Shown in pieces: positions 56,768 to 64,000 of a stretch of DNA of 64,000 nucleotides. Made by a program: the position numbers and the translations under genes. Source of the DNA: Psychrobacter pacificensis (GTDB lineage Bacteria > Pseudomonadota > Gammaproteobacteria > Pseudomonadales > Moraxellaceae); the NCBI RefSeq assembly GCF_900101915.1, contig NZ_FNAL01000013.1, forward strand, positions 1-64,000, in the 5' to 3' direction. The number at the start of each line of letters is the position of its first letter. Position 1 is the first letter of the stretch. The notes below the pieces were generated by a model. The model was not told where the DNA came from and did not search any database. It saw only the letters and a list, made by a program, of their open reading frames with translations.

Positions 56768-57634
56768 ATGCGCTGGGAAGGGATTAGTGAGTTTGTCTGT
56801 GTGGCAGAGTACGGGAGCTTTACGCGCGCTGCAAAAGCGCTTGGCATCTCGACTGCGCAAGTCAGCCGCCAGATCAGTGCGTTAGAGGAGCGACTGAAGA
56901 TCAAGCTGCTATATCGTACCACGCGTAAAGTCTCACTCACCGAAGAGGGCCGCGTGTTTTATCAGCATTGCCGCAGTGTGCTCGATGGTTTGAACGCGGC
57001 TGAGCAAGCGGTGAGCAATTTGCAATCAAAACCTCAAGGCAGAATCAAACTGACTGCGCCTGTGACTTATGGCGAGCAACAATTGCTGCCCTTAATCAAT
57101 GATTTTATGGTGCAATATCGGGACATTGAGGTGACCGCTTTTTTGAGTAACCAAAAAATTGATTTAATCGAGGGTGGCTACGATTTGGCCATTCGTATTG
57201 GTAAGTTGCGCGACTCTACGATGATGGCAAAAAAGCTTAGCCTGCGCACCAATTTTGTCTGTGCGACACCAGCTTATCTCAATCAATACGGGGTACCGCG
57301 CACGCTTGACGATCTCAGCCAGCACAACTGCTTACTAGGTACACGCGACTATTGGCATTTTGTCGAAAAAGGCATAGAAAAAAACCTGCGCGTCTCTGGT
57401 TCCATACAGTACAACAGCGGCTATAGTCTGGTTGATGCGGCGCTAAAAGGGCTGGGTATCGTACAACTGCCCGATTACTACGTACAAAAACATCTGGCAT
57501 CGGGTGCGTTGGTGAGCGTACTCGACAACTATAGAGAACCCAAAGAAAGCATTTGGGCCATCTACCCACACAACCGTCAACTATCGCCAAAAATCAGACT
57601 ACTGGTCGACTATTTGGCAGAGCGCTTGGTGTAA
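56768..57634 (+). CDS. LysR-family transcriptional regulator
   Basis: A 288-residue regulator from ATG 56768 (MRWEGISEF); a TTG at 56756 would add four residues. The N-terminal winged helix is AEYGSFTRAAKALGISTAQVSRQISALEERLKIKLLYRTTRKVSLTEEG (about residues 13-62, given here as a landmark region). The C-terminal effector domain contains GYDLAIRIGKLRDSTMMAKKL and QYNSGYSLVDAALKGLGIVQLP, the CrgA/TolA-like subgroup. The target is unknown; frmA is divergent and a DUF302 remnant lies just downstream. Confidence 0.93.
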   Translation: MRWEGISEFVCVAEYGSFTRAAKALGISTAQVSRQISALEERLKIKLLYRTTRKVSLTEEGRVFYQHCRSVLDGLNAAEQAVSNLQSKPQGRIKLTAPVTYGEQQLLPLINDFMVQYRDIEVTAFLSNQKIDLIEGGYDLAIRIGKLRDSTMMAKKLSLRTNFVCATPAYLNQYGVPRTLDDLSQHNCLLGTRDYWHFVEKGIEKNLRVSGSIQYNSGYSLVDAALKGLGIVQLPDYYVQKHLASGALVSVLDNYREPKESIWAIYPHNRQLSPKIRLLVDYLAERLV

Positions 57635-57744
57635 CGATCGATTGGAATATATTGCCATCCCCTGCCTGATGACGCACAATGGATATTCGCCATGACTCAC
57701 TAATGAATCGCTCAAGGATATCGCCATAATTAAGATCGTCTCTG

Positions 57745-57942
57745 ATGAATTGCGAGCAAACCGTCGCCATTGATTTACCACAAAAAATCCTCATTAGCGA
57801 AGATGCCAATAAAAAGGTATGGCTCTCATACAACAATCCTGAATATCTAAAAACACGCCATAATATGAAAGGTTGCGATACCGTTATTGATAATGTCTCA
57901 AAAGCGCTCAACGCAATCAGCACGGCGGCAGTTGCCAAATAA
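57745..57942 (+). pseudogene. C-terminal remnant of a DUF302 protein
   Basis: The frame encodes 65 residues that match only the second half of a DUF302 domain (usually about 130 aa): VAIDLPQKILISEDANKKVWLSYNNPEYLKTRH, then a helical tail. The preceding half, including the usual R-P-T-x-L-I-I-F-G-N-P block, is absent: a stop at 57727-57729 lies just upstream and no ribosome site is seen. It looks like a deletion remnant behind the LysR gene, though a short expressed protein cannot be excluded. Confidence 0.65.
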
Positions 57943-57970
57943 TACCAAACGAGAAAAGTATCATCTAAGC

Positions 57971-58014
57971 AAAAAAAAGGTGGGTGAGCAAAATCTCTAC
58001 CCACCTTTTTCTTT
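57971..58014. terminator. Terminator between DUF302 remnant and DUF4031 gene
   Basis: AAAAAGGTGGGT / ACCCACCTTTTT with A and T runs on both sides, between convergent units. Confidence 0.85.
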
Positions 58015-58033
58015 GTGTAACTTATAAGCTGCA

Positions 58034-58321
58034 TCAGTCACTATCAGATAACGACATTTCAGACTGCAACTCTACTTTTAACTTCTTGGCACATTCAATA
58101 ATTTTTTTCCTGTCGGCAGGCAGCGCCCCATTCTCAAGGGCTGTTTCGCGCATTTGCACGGTAATATCATAATGCGGGTAGCTTGCGGTGCGGTGGAATA
58201 AACGTGGATCTACCTCAATCAATGCTGCAAAATCATGCAGCTCTTGCAAACTATCCGCAAGCATATGACACCATTTATAGCCTTTGAATTTTATCTGCAC
58301 AAAATCTACATATACCGCCAT
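58034..58321 (-). CDS. DUF4031-domain protein
   Basis: A 95-residue cytosolic protein. It matches DUF4031: AVYVDFVQIKFKGYKWCHMLADSLQELHDFAALIEVDPRLF followed by ASYPHYDITVQMRETALENGAL, where the Cys-His pair and the SxPHYD block are the family hallmarks. The C-terminus is Lys/Glu-rich. Function is unknown. It is a single gene before a terminator. Confidence 0.88.
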   Translation of the reverse strand: MAVYVDFVQIKFKGYKWCHMLADSLQELHDFAALIEVDPRLFHRTASYPHYDITVQMRETALENGALPADRKKIIECAKKLKVELQSEMSLSDSD

Positions 58322-58423
58322 ATTACACTCTCTTGCTAACTCATTTTATTGAACAGTTCTAAAGCAATTTATCAGACACATAATAATTAAGACGTCCAAT
58401 CTCAATACCAAGTGATTGAAAAA

Positions 58424-60682
58424 TCACAATAGATCGCGTACATTTTTTTTCAGCTGCTTAAGTAGTTTTTGATATTCACTATGGTTAGTATCCAAGTTAC
58501 TCAGGCGCCCATAACGTAACTGACGGTAGTTTTGCTTAATTTCAATCAGTTTTGTCTGAATCGCTATCGGGTTTTCACTGTCTGTTAAATGACTTGCATG
58601 ACGGCGAGTATCGTCATTTAGGCGACTATCGATAGCAGATGCTAAGCGTTCTAGCCAAGCTAACTGTCCTTCATGATCCTCTCGAGCCAATAATTTATCG
58701 CGCTTGCCGACATGTTTCGAGAGCTGGGCAAGCGGCAAATCTGCTGGGTGCCAGCGTTTGCGCCGGCGGCGCCAAATGATGAATACTAAGGTAGTCATAA
58801 CGATAATAGCACTGGCCGCCAACCAAATCACTTGCTGCATAATGGAGCTGATGTTGAACCATTTTAGGAGCGAATCTGCTTGTTTGTCTTGGTCATAACC
58901 GACCACATCTTTTTGCCAGTAATAGCTGGCTTGGTCAGACAAGCGACGTAGTGTTTGTAGCATTTGATACTGCTGATAGCTGATTTGCGCGCTGGCACCA
59001 CTGCCAAACATGGCTGCGCCTTGCTGCTGGGTCATCGCATTCATACCCTGCTCAACCCGCTCAGGCGCCACAAACGACGTGGGATCGACGCGTACCCAGC
59101 CTTGGCCTTCGAGCCAAACTTCAGTCCATGCATGCGCATCTTTTTGACGCACTTCCCAAACATCACCACCTTGACTCAGCTCACCACCTTGATAGCCTGC
59201 TACTACCCGCGCTGGAATACCAGCTGCGCGCATCATAAAAGTAAAGCTTGAAGAGTAATGCTCACAAAATCCTGCTTTGGTCTGAAACAAAAACTCATCG
59301 ATACGATCAGTATTGAGTCGTGGCGGTGACAACGTATAGCGAAACTCTGTTTGATTGATCCAGCGCTCGATAGCAGCCATGTAGCGCACGGGATCTGAGC
59401 CTGATTGTACAAATAACTGCTGAGCAAGCGCGCGTGCTTGCGGATTACCCTCTGCTGGTAGTGCCAGATTTAGGCGTCTTGATGCCTCTGTCAGCACAGG
59501 GTCAATACGCATCGGCGCAAACTGCAATACATCATAACGCAGCTGCTGCGTAACAGGCTGATCTTTTGATAATGTAAAGTTGGAAGTAATGTTGATATCT
59601 GGCTGCTGAGAAAAAGGATAATCGAGCCCGAATAACCAGTTCTGCTGAGTAGGTTCTAGGATAATTTGATAGCGAGTAGGTGCGGCTTGCACTTGCTCAG
59701 GAACGGTAGCAAAGGCATTTTGAATCCATGTAGGGGCTTGCGATCTAGTCGACCATTGGCTTACCTGATTGCTTGGTCGCCAGGTAACTCCGTCAAAATC
59801 ACTAAACACGAGTCCGCGCCAATATAGTTGCTGTTGCGGTGGACGCTCATCGCCAAACTCTACGCGAAAAGCCAGCTCAGTTGACTGGCCTAAATTAGCA
59901 AAATCACCGGGTGACATACTATCAGACACACCTGTGGTCGCTTGCTGACCTGATAGTTGTACAGACCACAGTGGCGGCAGTCTTGGGAAAAATAGAAACA
60001 GCACCACCAACAATGGCAGTGCCCCAATCCCTAACACCCCTAAAGTACGCAGGCGTCCATCACCACGAGCATTACTATCGTCGTTTAGGGCAATAAACGC
60101 CAGCAGGACAATAACAGCGCCCAGTACCACTTCTAAAGTTGTCAGCAACCCTTGATCCATCAAAAACAATGCAGCAAGTACAAATAAAGATAGATTCAAC
60201 ACCACGTAAGCATCGCGCCGCTTGTACAGCTCCCAAAGCTTACTAGCGAGGCATAGCACCAAAAATGCCACGCCCATGTCTAGCCCAAAGGCTGTGTTAT
60301 ACGTTAGCCACAGACCTACTAGGCCTAATAAAAAACCCAGCATCTGCATGCTTTGATAGACACGTTTTAAATGCGAGAGTTTTTTTAGCCGACTCTTGAG
60401 ACGCGGTAGTTGGGCAATAATACTAATCGCCGCAAACCCGATTAACCATATTGGCAAGTGAGCAGCATGTGGCAACACGACTGCTATTTGAGCAATTAGC
60501 ACCCAGTGGTAGGCTGGTAGAGCCAGTAGTCGCCGATACCATTTATTATCAGCTGCTATGCCACTTTTCGCTTGTATATTTTGACCGAGTGCTAACTGCT
60601 CAAATCTTGCCGTTTTTGTGGCATCGGTTGCAGAAAACTGTTTGGGTTCATTCATGGTGCTTTCGCCAGCCTTAGCAAGCAC
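58424..60682 (-). CDS. Transglutaminase-domain membrane protein TgpA (DUF3488)
   Basis: Inner-membrane protein of 752 aa. Residues about 50-230 hold six helices (DUF3488 region). A periplasmic transglutaminase-like core follows: KAGFCEHYSSSFTFMMRAAGIPARVVAGYQGGE with the catalytic Cys, then KDAHAWTEVWLEGQGWVRVDPT with His and Asp. One more helix near residue 630 precedes a cytoplasmic tail (DUF4129-like, with WLERLASAIDSRLNDD and YRQLRYGR). In Pseudomonas the homologue is an essential protein acting on an unknown periplasmic substrate. It overlaps the DUF58 gene by 31 bases. Confidence 0.93.
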   Translation of the reverse strand: MLAKAGESTMNEPKQFSATDATKTARFEQLALGQNIQAKSGIAADNKWYRRLLALPAYHWVLIAQIAVVLPHAAHLPIWLIGFAAISIIAQLPRLKSRLKKLSHLKRVYQSMQMLGFLLGLVGLWLTYNTAFGLDMGVAFLVLCLASKLWELYKRRDAYVVLNLSLFVLAALFLMDQGLLTTLEVVLGAVIVLLAFIALNDDSNARGDGRLRTLGVLGIGALPLLVVLFLFFPRLPPLWSVQLSGQQATTGVSDSMSPGDFANLGQSTELAFRVEFGDERPPQQQLYWRGLVFSDFDGVTWRPSNQVSQWSTRSQAPTWIQNAFATVPEQVQAAPTRYQIILEPTQQNWLFGLDYPFSQQPDINITSNFTLSKDQPVTQQLRYDVLQFAPMRIDPVLTEASRRLNLALPAEGNPQARALAQQLFVQSGSDPVRYMAAIERWINQTEFRYTLSPPRLNTDRIDEFLFQTKAGFCEHYSSSFTFMMRAAGIPARVVAGYQGGELSQGGDVWEVRQKDAHAWTEVWLEGQGWVRVDPTSFVAPERVEQGMNAMTQQQGAAMFGSGASAQISYQQYQMLQTLRRLSDQASYYWQKDVVGYDQDKQADSLLKWFNISSIMQQVIWLAASAIIVMTTLVFIIWRRRRKRWHPADLPLAQLSKHVGKRDKLLAREDHEGQLAWLERLASAIDSRLNDDTRRHASHLTDSENPIAIQTKLIEIKQNYRQLRYGRLSNLDTNHSEYQKLLKQLKKNVRDLL

Positions 60683-61668
60683 GCTTGCGCAAAAGTCTCG
60701 CCATCACCCACCGCTGCGCTAGTAGGCGTATCATTGGGTAAACGCATTTGAAAGGGCACGCCTAATTGACCCAATGTCAACGCCCCATGAGCCAATTGCG
60801 CAAGCTTCTGTTCATGATGAGCACCTGGCATATCTGCATAATCAAGCGTTTGCTCATGACCGACAGGGTCTGCAAAGTGTTTGGTAAACATGCCTTGACC
60901 CCGTGCCACATGGCCCCAAGAGACACGAGCCAGCGACTCCCCTTCGACATAATTATCCAGTCGCTCAAAGTCGTCTTGCCCTTGTCGATATTGTCCGCCA
61001 ATTGGCAGATCCTCCGAGCTTGCAACTGAATACTGCACCTGCCAGTCAAATGCTTCAGGTTTGGGATACACCCAAGTCTTACGCGCAAAATAGACATAAG
61101 ACCAAGCACGCATAATACCCAAAGGATAAACGGTTTTAATTATTAGTCGTGGCAGCTCAAGAGGACCGCGATTGTAAGTTTGAACAGGTAGGCGAATAGT
61201 TTGCTCACTTTGTAGACTCGTTACGAGTATGGAGCTTTGCCGATTCGTGCCACTTTTATCCTTCTTGTCAGCTGCTTGCTCAAACTCAAATAATAACTGT
61301 CGCCGTGGTTGACGGCTCTCACTTTTGAGTTGCAGTGTCACCCAAGCAGGAGTACCGGCCTCTGTCATAGTCACTTCTAGCAGACGCACTTGCAGACCCG
61401 ATATGTGCGCAAAAGTCACATGAAAACTAATCAACCAAACGCTGACCAGATAAAAGCACAAGCCAAGTACCAAGTTATTGCCATAATTGATACCCGCGAT
61501 AAAGGTAATCACTAATAGCACAGCAAATAGCATACCCTCACGACTAAAAAAAATATAGACGTTGCGTAGATTGAGCGTCGCGCTATCATTTTTGGGTGCG
61601 CGCGAGGCAAACCAACGGCTCATTGCTGACCTGATTGACGCGGTTAAGGCTTTTGGTAAAAAGCTCAT
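60652..61668 (-). CDS. DUF58-domain membrane protein
   Basis: A 338-residue protein with two N-terminal helices (about residues 44-85, MLFAVLLVITFIAGINYGNNLVLGLCFYLVSVWLISF) followed by a beta-rich region and a degenerate vWA-like DUF58 motif DFERLDNYVEGESLARVSWGHVARGQGMFTKHF at about residues 230-262. DUF58 proteins partner MoxR ATPases in complex assembly. The order MoxR-DUF58-TgpA is a widespread conserved trio; the overlap of 31 bases with tgpA indicates one mRNA. Confidence 0.92.
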   Translation of the reverse strand: MSFLPKALTASIRSAMSRWFASRAPKNDSATLNLRNVYIFFSREGMLFAVLLVITFIAGINYGNNLVLGLCFYLVSVWLISFHVTFAHISGLQVRLLEVTMTEAGTPAWVTLQLKSESRQPRRQLLFEFEQAADKKDKSGTNRQSSILVTSLQSEQTIRLPVQTYNRGPLELPRLIIKTVYPLGIMRAWSYVYFARKTWVYPKPEAFDWQVQYSVASSEDLPIGGQYRQGQDDFERLDNYVEGESLARVSWGHVARGQGMFTKHFADPVGHEQTLDYADMPGAHHEQKLAQLAHGALTLGQLGVPFQMRLPNDTPTSAAVGDGETFAQACLLRLAKAP

Positions 61669-61794
61669 GACTACCCTATTCTTACCATGTAATTGACTCT
61701 AGTCGCTAGTCCTCAGACTAATGAACTCAATGATATAGCCATGTATTATCAAACCTGCTCGTACTTCAATATAGATAACTAAAAATATAGACAG

Positions 61795-62823
61795 CTAAAC
61801 GATGACAGGCACGTCTGCTAAAATGCGTTGGGCGATGGTCTGCGGTGCTTGCCCACCTACCACTTGTGCAGGTGCAAAACGCTGCCCGAGACGGTGGTCA
61901 GCCACGGCAGCAAAGACCGCTTGGATATCTTCAGGCGTCACCTCCATATGCCCCGACACATAAGCATAAGCCTGTGCAGCACGCTGTAGCGATAGCACGC
62001 CACGTGGTGATAACCCATGATACTCTTGGCTTGCTCGAGTCTTTGCAACAAGTCTTTGTAGATAATCCAATACCACGTCCGCCACATAAACTTGTTTTAC
62101 GCCTTGTTGTGCCAATAGCACAGCCTCAGTATCAAGCACCGTATCTAGATCCTTTAATAGCTCACGGCGATCTTGACCTTTTAGTAGTTCACGCTCTGCC
62201 ATAGGTGATGGATAGCCCAATGACAGACACAGCAAGAACCTATCTAACTGTGATTCAGGTAACGGATAGACGCCAGCTTGTTGCAGTGGGTTTTGGGTTG
62301 CAATAACAAAGAACGGCTGCGGCAAGGGATAAGTTTGTCCATCTTGCGTCACTTGTCGCTCTTCCATTGCTTCAAGGAGTGCGCTTTGCGTCTTGGGGCT
62401 GGAGCGGTTGATTTCGTCAGCAAGTAGCAGTTGAGTAAAAATAGGACCGGGACGAAATTCAAAACGCAGTTTACTTTGGTCATAGATACTCATGCCTAAG
62501 ATATCGGCAGGGAGCATGTCATTGGTGAACTGCACTCGGCTAAAACTCAGGCCTAACAGCTTAGCCAAACCTTGAGCCAGAGTTGTCTTACCCATACCAG
62601 GTAAATCTTGTAGCAATAAATGCCCACCTGCTAGTATGCCACTGAGTGCCAATTTAACTGCTTGCGGTTTATCCAGTACAATTTGGTTCAATTGCGCCAT
62701 CAATTGTGCAATTTTCTGCTGATTGCGTTGCAAATCGGTGCCACTAGGAGCGGATTGACCAAGCGTTTTGGCTATTTTTTGATATGTAGGTGATGGTGCT
62801 CTATCGTTAGGGGCATGGGTCAT
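61795..62823 (-). CDS. MoxR-family AAA+ ATPase
   Basis: Cytosolic chaperone-like ATPase of 342 aa. Walker A is in LLLQDLPGMGKTTLAQGLAKLLG at about residues 70-92, Walker B in LLADEINRSSPKTQSALLEAMEERQV (about 133-158), sensor 1 in FFVIATQNPLQQAGVYPLPESQLDRFLL, and the lid domain in HGLSPRGVLSLQRAAQAYAYV. It is the first gene of the trio with DUF58 and TgpA; a 126-base gap separates it from DUF58 with no visible terminator. Confidence 0.95.
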   Translation of the reverse strand: MTHAPNDRAPSPTYQKIAKTLGQSAPSGTDLQRNQQKIAQLMAQLNQIVLDKPQAVKLALSGILAGGHLLLQDLPGMGKTTLAQGLAKLLGLSFSRVQFTNDMLPADILGMSIYDQSKLRFEFRPGPIFTQLLLADEINRSSPKTQSALLEAMEERQVTQDGQTYPLPQPFFVIATQNPLQQAGVYPLPESQLDRFLLCLSLGYPSPMAERELLKGQDRRELLKDLDTVLDTEAVLLAQQGVKQVYVADVVLDYLQRLVAKTRASQEYHGLSPRGVLSLQRAAQAYAYVSGHMEVTPEDIQAVFAAVADHRLGQRFAPAQVVGGQAPQTIAQRILADVPVIV

Positions 62824-62871
62824 AGTAAATTATCGGCTCATTTTTTGGGTCATAACGATCAACCAGTAAGG

Positions 62872-63330
62872 TCAGTTCGCATCATCTACGACGATCGGCG
62901 CATCAGCGCGGAGGGTTGATAAATACGCTATAACATCCGCGCGCTCTTTAGCATCTGGCATAGGGTCTGATAGCATCTTTGAATCTGGCATGGCTTTTTG
63001 TGCATCCGCGATATAGGGATCGAGTGTTTTGGCGTCCCATACCCATCCTGACTTTGTGAGCCCTTCGCTATAAGTGTAATCTTTTAGCTCAGCAGCTGGT
63101 GCGCCGTATATATTCATTAATTGCGGGCCCTTTTTATTGAGACCAGCGTTGAGCTGGTGGCATTGACTGCAAGCATCTTGATAAATTAACGAGCCATTAT
63201 CTGCATCTCCATTGACATATAGTGGTAGTGTCACAGGGTCGCGATGATCAGGCGGGGTATGCTCACAAGCAGTGAGCAATAAAACAGCGGCAAAAAGACT
63301 GCTTATTTGATATTTACTAATAATAGACAT
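62872..63330 (-). CDS. Lipoprotein c-type cytochrome
   Basis: A single-heme cytochrome of about 152 aa starting at ATG 63330 (MSIISKYQISS), preferred to the TTG at 63399 because it puts a signal peptide and lipobox (LLTAC, ending at about residue 22) at the N-terminus. The heme site is DACSQCHQL at about residues 53-61; the distal methionine is probably in PDSKMLSDPM. GPQLMNIYGAPAAELKDYTYSEGL and DVIAYLSTL match class I cytochrome c (cytochrome c2/c-552-like). It should sit in the periplasm as an electron carrier. Confidence 0.9.
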   Translation of the reverse strand: MSIISKYQISSLFAAVLLLTACEHTPPDHRDPVTLPLYVNGDADNGSLIYQDACSQCHQLNAGLNKKGPQLMNIYGAPAAELKDYTYSEGLTKSGWVWDAKTLDPYIADAQKAMPDSKMLSDPMPDAKERADVIAYLSTLRADAPIVVDDAN

Positions 63331-63388
63331 TTTGGCAATCTTTGGTTGGTGAGCATTAGCGATAAAGATTTTGTAGCATCGCAATATG

Positions 63389-64000
63389 TTAACTGGCAAT
63401 CTTTAGCGTTTTGCTAGGCTTTTCTAAATAGTATCCTTGCAGATAGCGCGCCCCCACACTCCATGCGACTGACATGGTCGCTGCATCTTCAATATACGGC
63501 ATTAACACATCAACATTTACCTCATTGATGCGCATGATAAGTGATTTAACCGTGTCTAAGTTATCTGCTGAATTGATATCTTGTACATAGTTACGCGCCA
63601 AACGCACGATATCCGGCTGCACTAAATTGGCAATTTCGATAGATTTGGCAGAAGAACCAAAATTAGTAATGCCCATTTGACAGTTGACTTCGTTAAGGGC
63701 CGAAAACTGGGATTTTGCCACAGTTAAATGATCTGAGATGTCTTTTTCGTTAAATTGCAACGTTAAGACACCAGCAGCGCCGCCTACTGCCTTGATCAGT
63801 TGGCTTGCCACATTGGGCAGTTTCTTATCAATTAATGAGGCACTGGTTAGCTGCACCAATAGTCTGGCCTCAGGATGCTCTTTACGGACATCATTGATTT
63901 TTTTGCACGCATTAATGAGTACCCAGCGATCTATCTTTTCAAGTAGCTTGTGTTTTCTGGCCACAGCCATAAACTGATCAGGAGTCAATACCGTGTTATC
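63389..64000 (-). CDS. Degenerate EAL-domain protein, C-terminal part (partial at window end)
   Basis: The frame is open through base 64000, so the N-terminus is outside. The visible 203 residues are the second part of an EAL fold: LTPDQFMAVARKHKLLEKIDRWVLINACKKI, then QMGITNFGSSAKSIEIANLVQPDIVRLARNYV and VLMPYIEDAATMSVAWSVGARYLQGYYLEKPS. The catalytic DDFGTGYSS loop is replaced by TNFGSSAKS and the usual KxD lysine-aspartate is lost, so it cannot hydrolyse c-di-GMP. FimX-type proteins, which bind c-di-GMP with such degenerate domains to control type IV pili, are the closest model. Confidence 0.85.
   Translation of the reverse strand, partial: DNTVLTPDQFMAVARKHKLLEKIDRWVLINACKKINDVRKEHPEARLLVQLTSASLIDKKLPNVASQLIKAVGGAAGVLTLQFNEKDISDHLTVAKSQFSALNEVNCQMGITNFGSSAKSIEIANLVQPDIVRLARNYVQDINSADNLDTVKSLIMRINEVNVDVLMPYIEDAATMSVAWSVGARYLQGYYLEKPSKTLKIAS

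Noticed and set aside
57594-58034. Minus-strand open frame of 146 codons
   Set aside because: It crosses the DUF302 remnant, the terminator and the end of the LysR gene, and has no ribosome site; it is a shadow frame, although a short stretch at 57640-57740 looks protein-like.

Overview
The window looks like a chromosomal segment of a gammaproteobacterium of the Moraxellaceae, most like Psychrobacter. This is inferred from the protein styles and gene neighbourhoods (Moraxellaceae-type lipoproteins, a complete hut operon, TgpA/DUF58/MoxR, a small roadblock cluster) and the moderate GC content. No rRNA, tRNA, CRISPR array or replication origin was seen. Names are assigned by reading motifs; no database search was run.

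Layout. 1-1.1 kb: the 3' end of an IS30-family element abutting a broken, AT-rich HNH-type gene. 1.2-8.3 kb: housekeeping genes (fumC, 5-formyl-THF cyclo-ligase, a Na+/H+ antiporter-family carrier, lon). 8.4-11.4 kb: two paralogous META-domain lipoproteins and a lipoprotein Cu/Zn superoxide dismutase. 11.4-16 kb: topA, an anchored orphan protein and a DUF2799 lipoprotein. 16.1-26.8 kb: an iron-acquisition island with tonB-exbB-exbD, a siderophore-type ABC importer, a PepSY membrane protein and a TonB-dependent receptor, with Fur-box-like sequences in both control regions. 27.2-29.7 kb: trpR-trpE-trpG behind a TrpR-operator-like palindrome. 30-33.5 kb: a DMT exporter and a polar amino acid ABC importer. 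33.9-40.7 kb: histidine utilisation (hutC, then divergent hutU-H-G-I) with a perfect HutC-type palindrome between them.

40.9-44.1 kb holds the most unusual block: a roadblock/LC7 protein, an Aer-like PAS protein, a periplasmic-binding-protein-like protein with no signal peptide, and two unrecognised proteins, the last with a roadblock-like C-terminal half. This is my best candidate for an undescribed signalling module.

44.4-53.1 kb: a methyltransferase, an AT-rich coiled-coil membrane protein, a GNAT acetyltransferase, and a molybdenum hydroxylase system (mocA-like, xdhC-like and a three-subunit PaoABC-like aldehyde oxidoreductase without a Tat leader). 53.5-58.3 kb: a nitroreductase pseudogene with one frameshift and two stops, a FrnE/DsbA-type protein, glutathione-dependent formaldehyde dehydrogenase, a LysR regulator, a DUF302 remnant and DUF4031. 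58.4-64 kb: a TgpA-DUF58-MoxR operon, a lipoprotein cytochrome c, and the C-terminus of a degenerate EAL-domain protein running off the end.

The iron genes fit one Fur-controlled uptake route: receptor, TonB-ExbBD energy transfer, binding lipoprotein, two permeases, ATPase. The hut enzymes convert histidine to glutamate, and the neighbouring ABC importer is a plausible but unproven histidine supplier.
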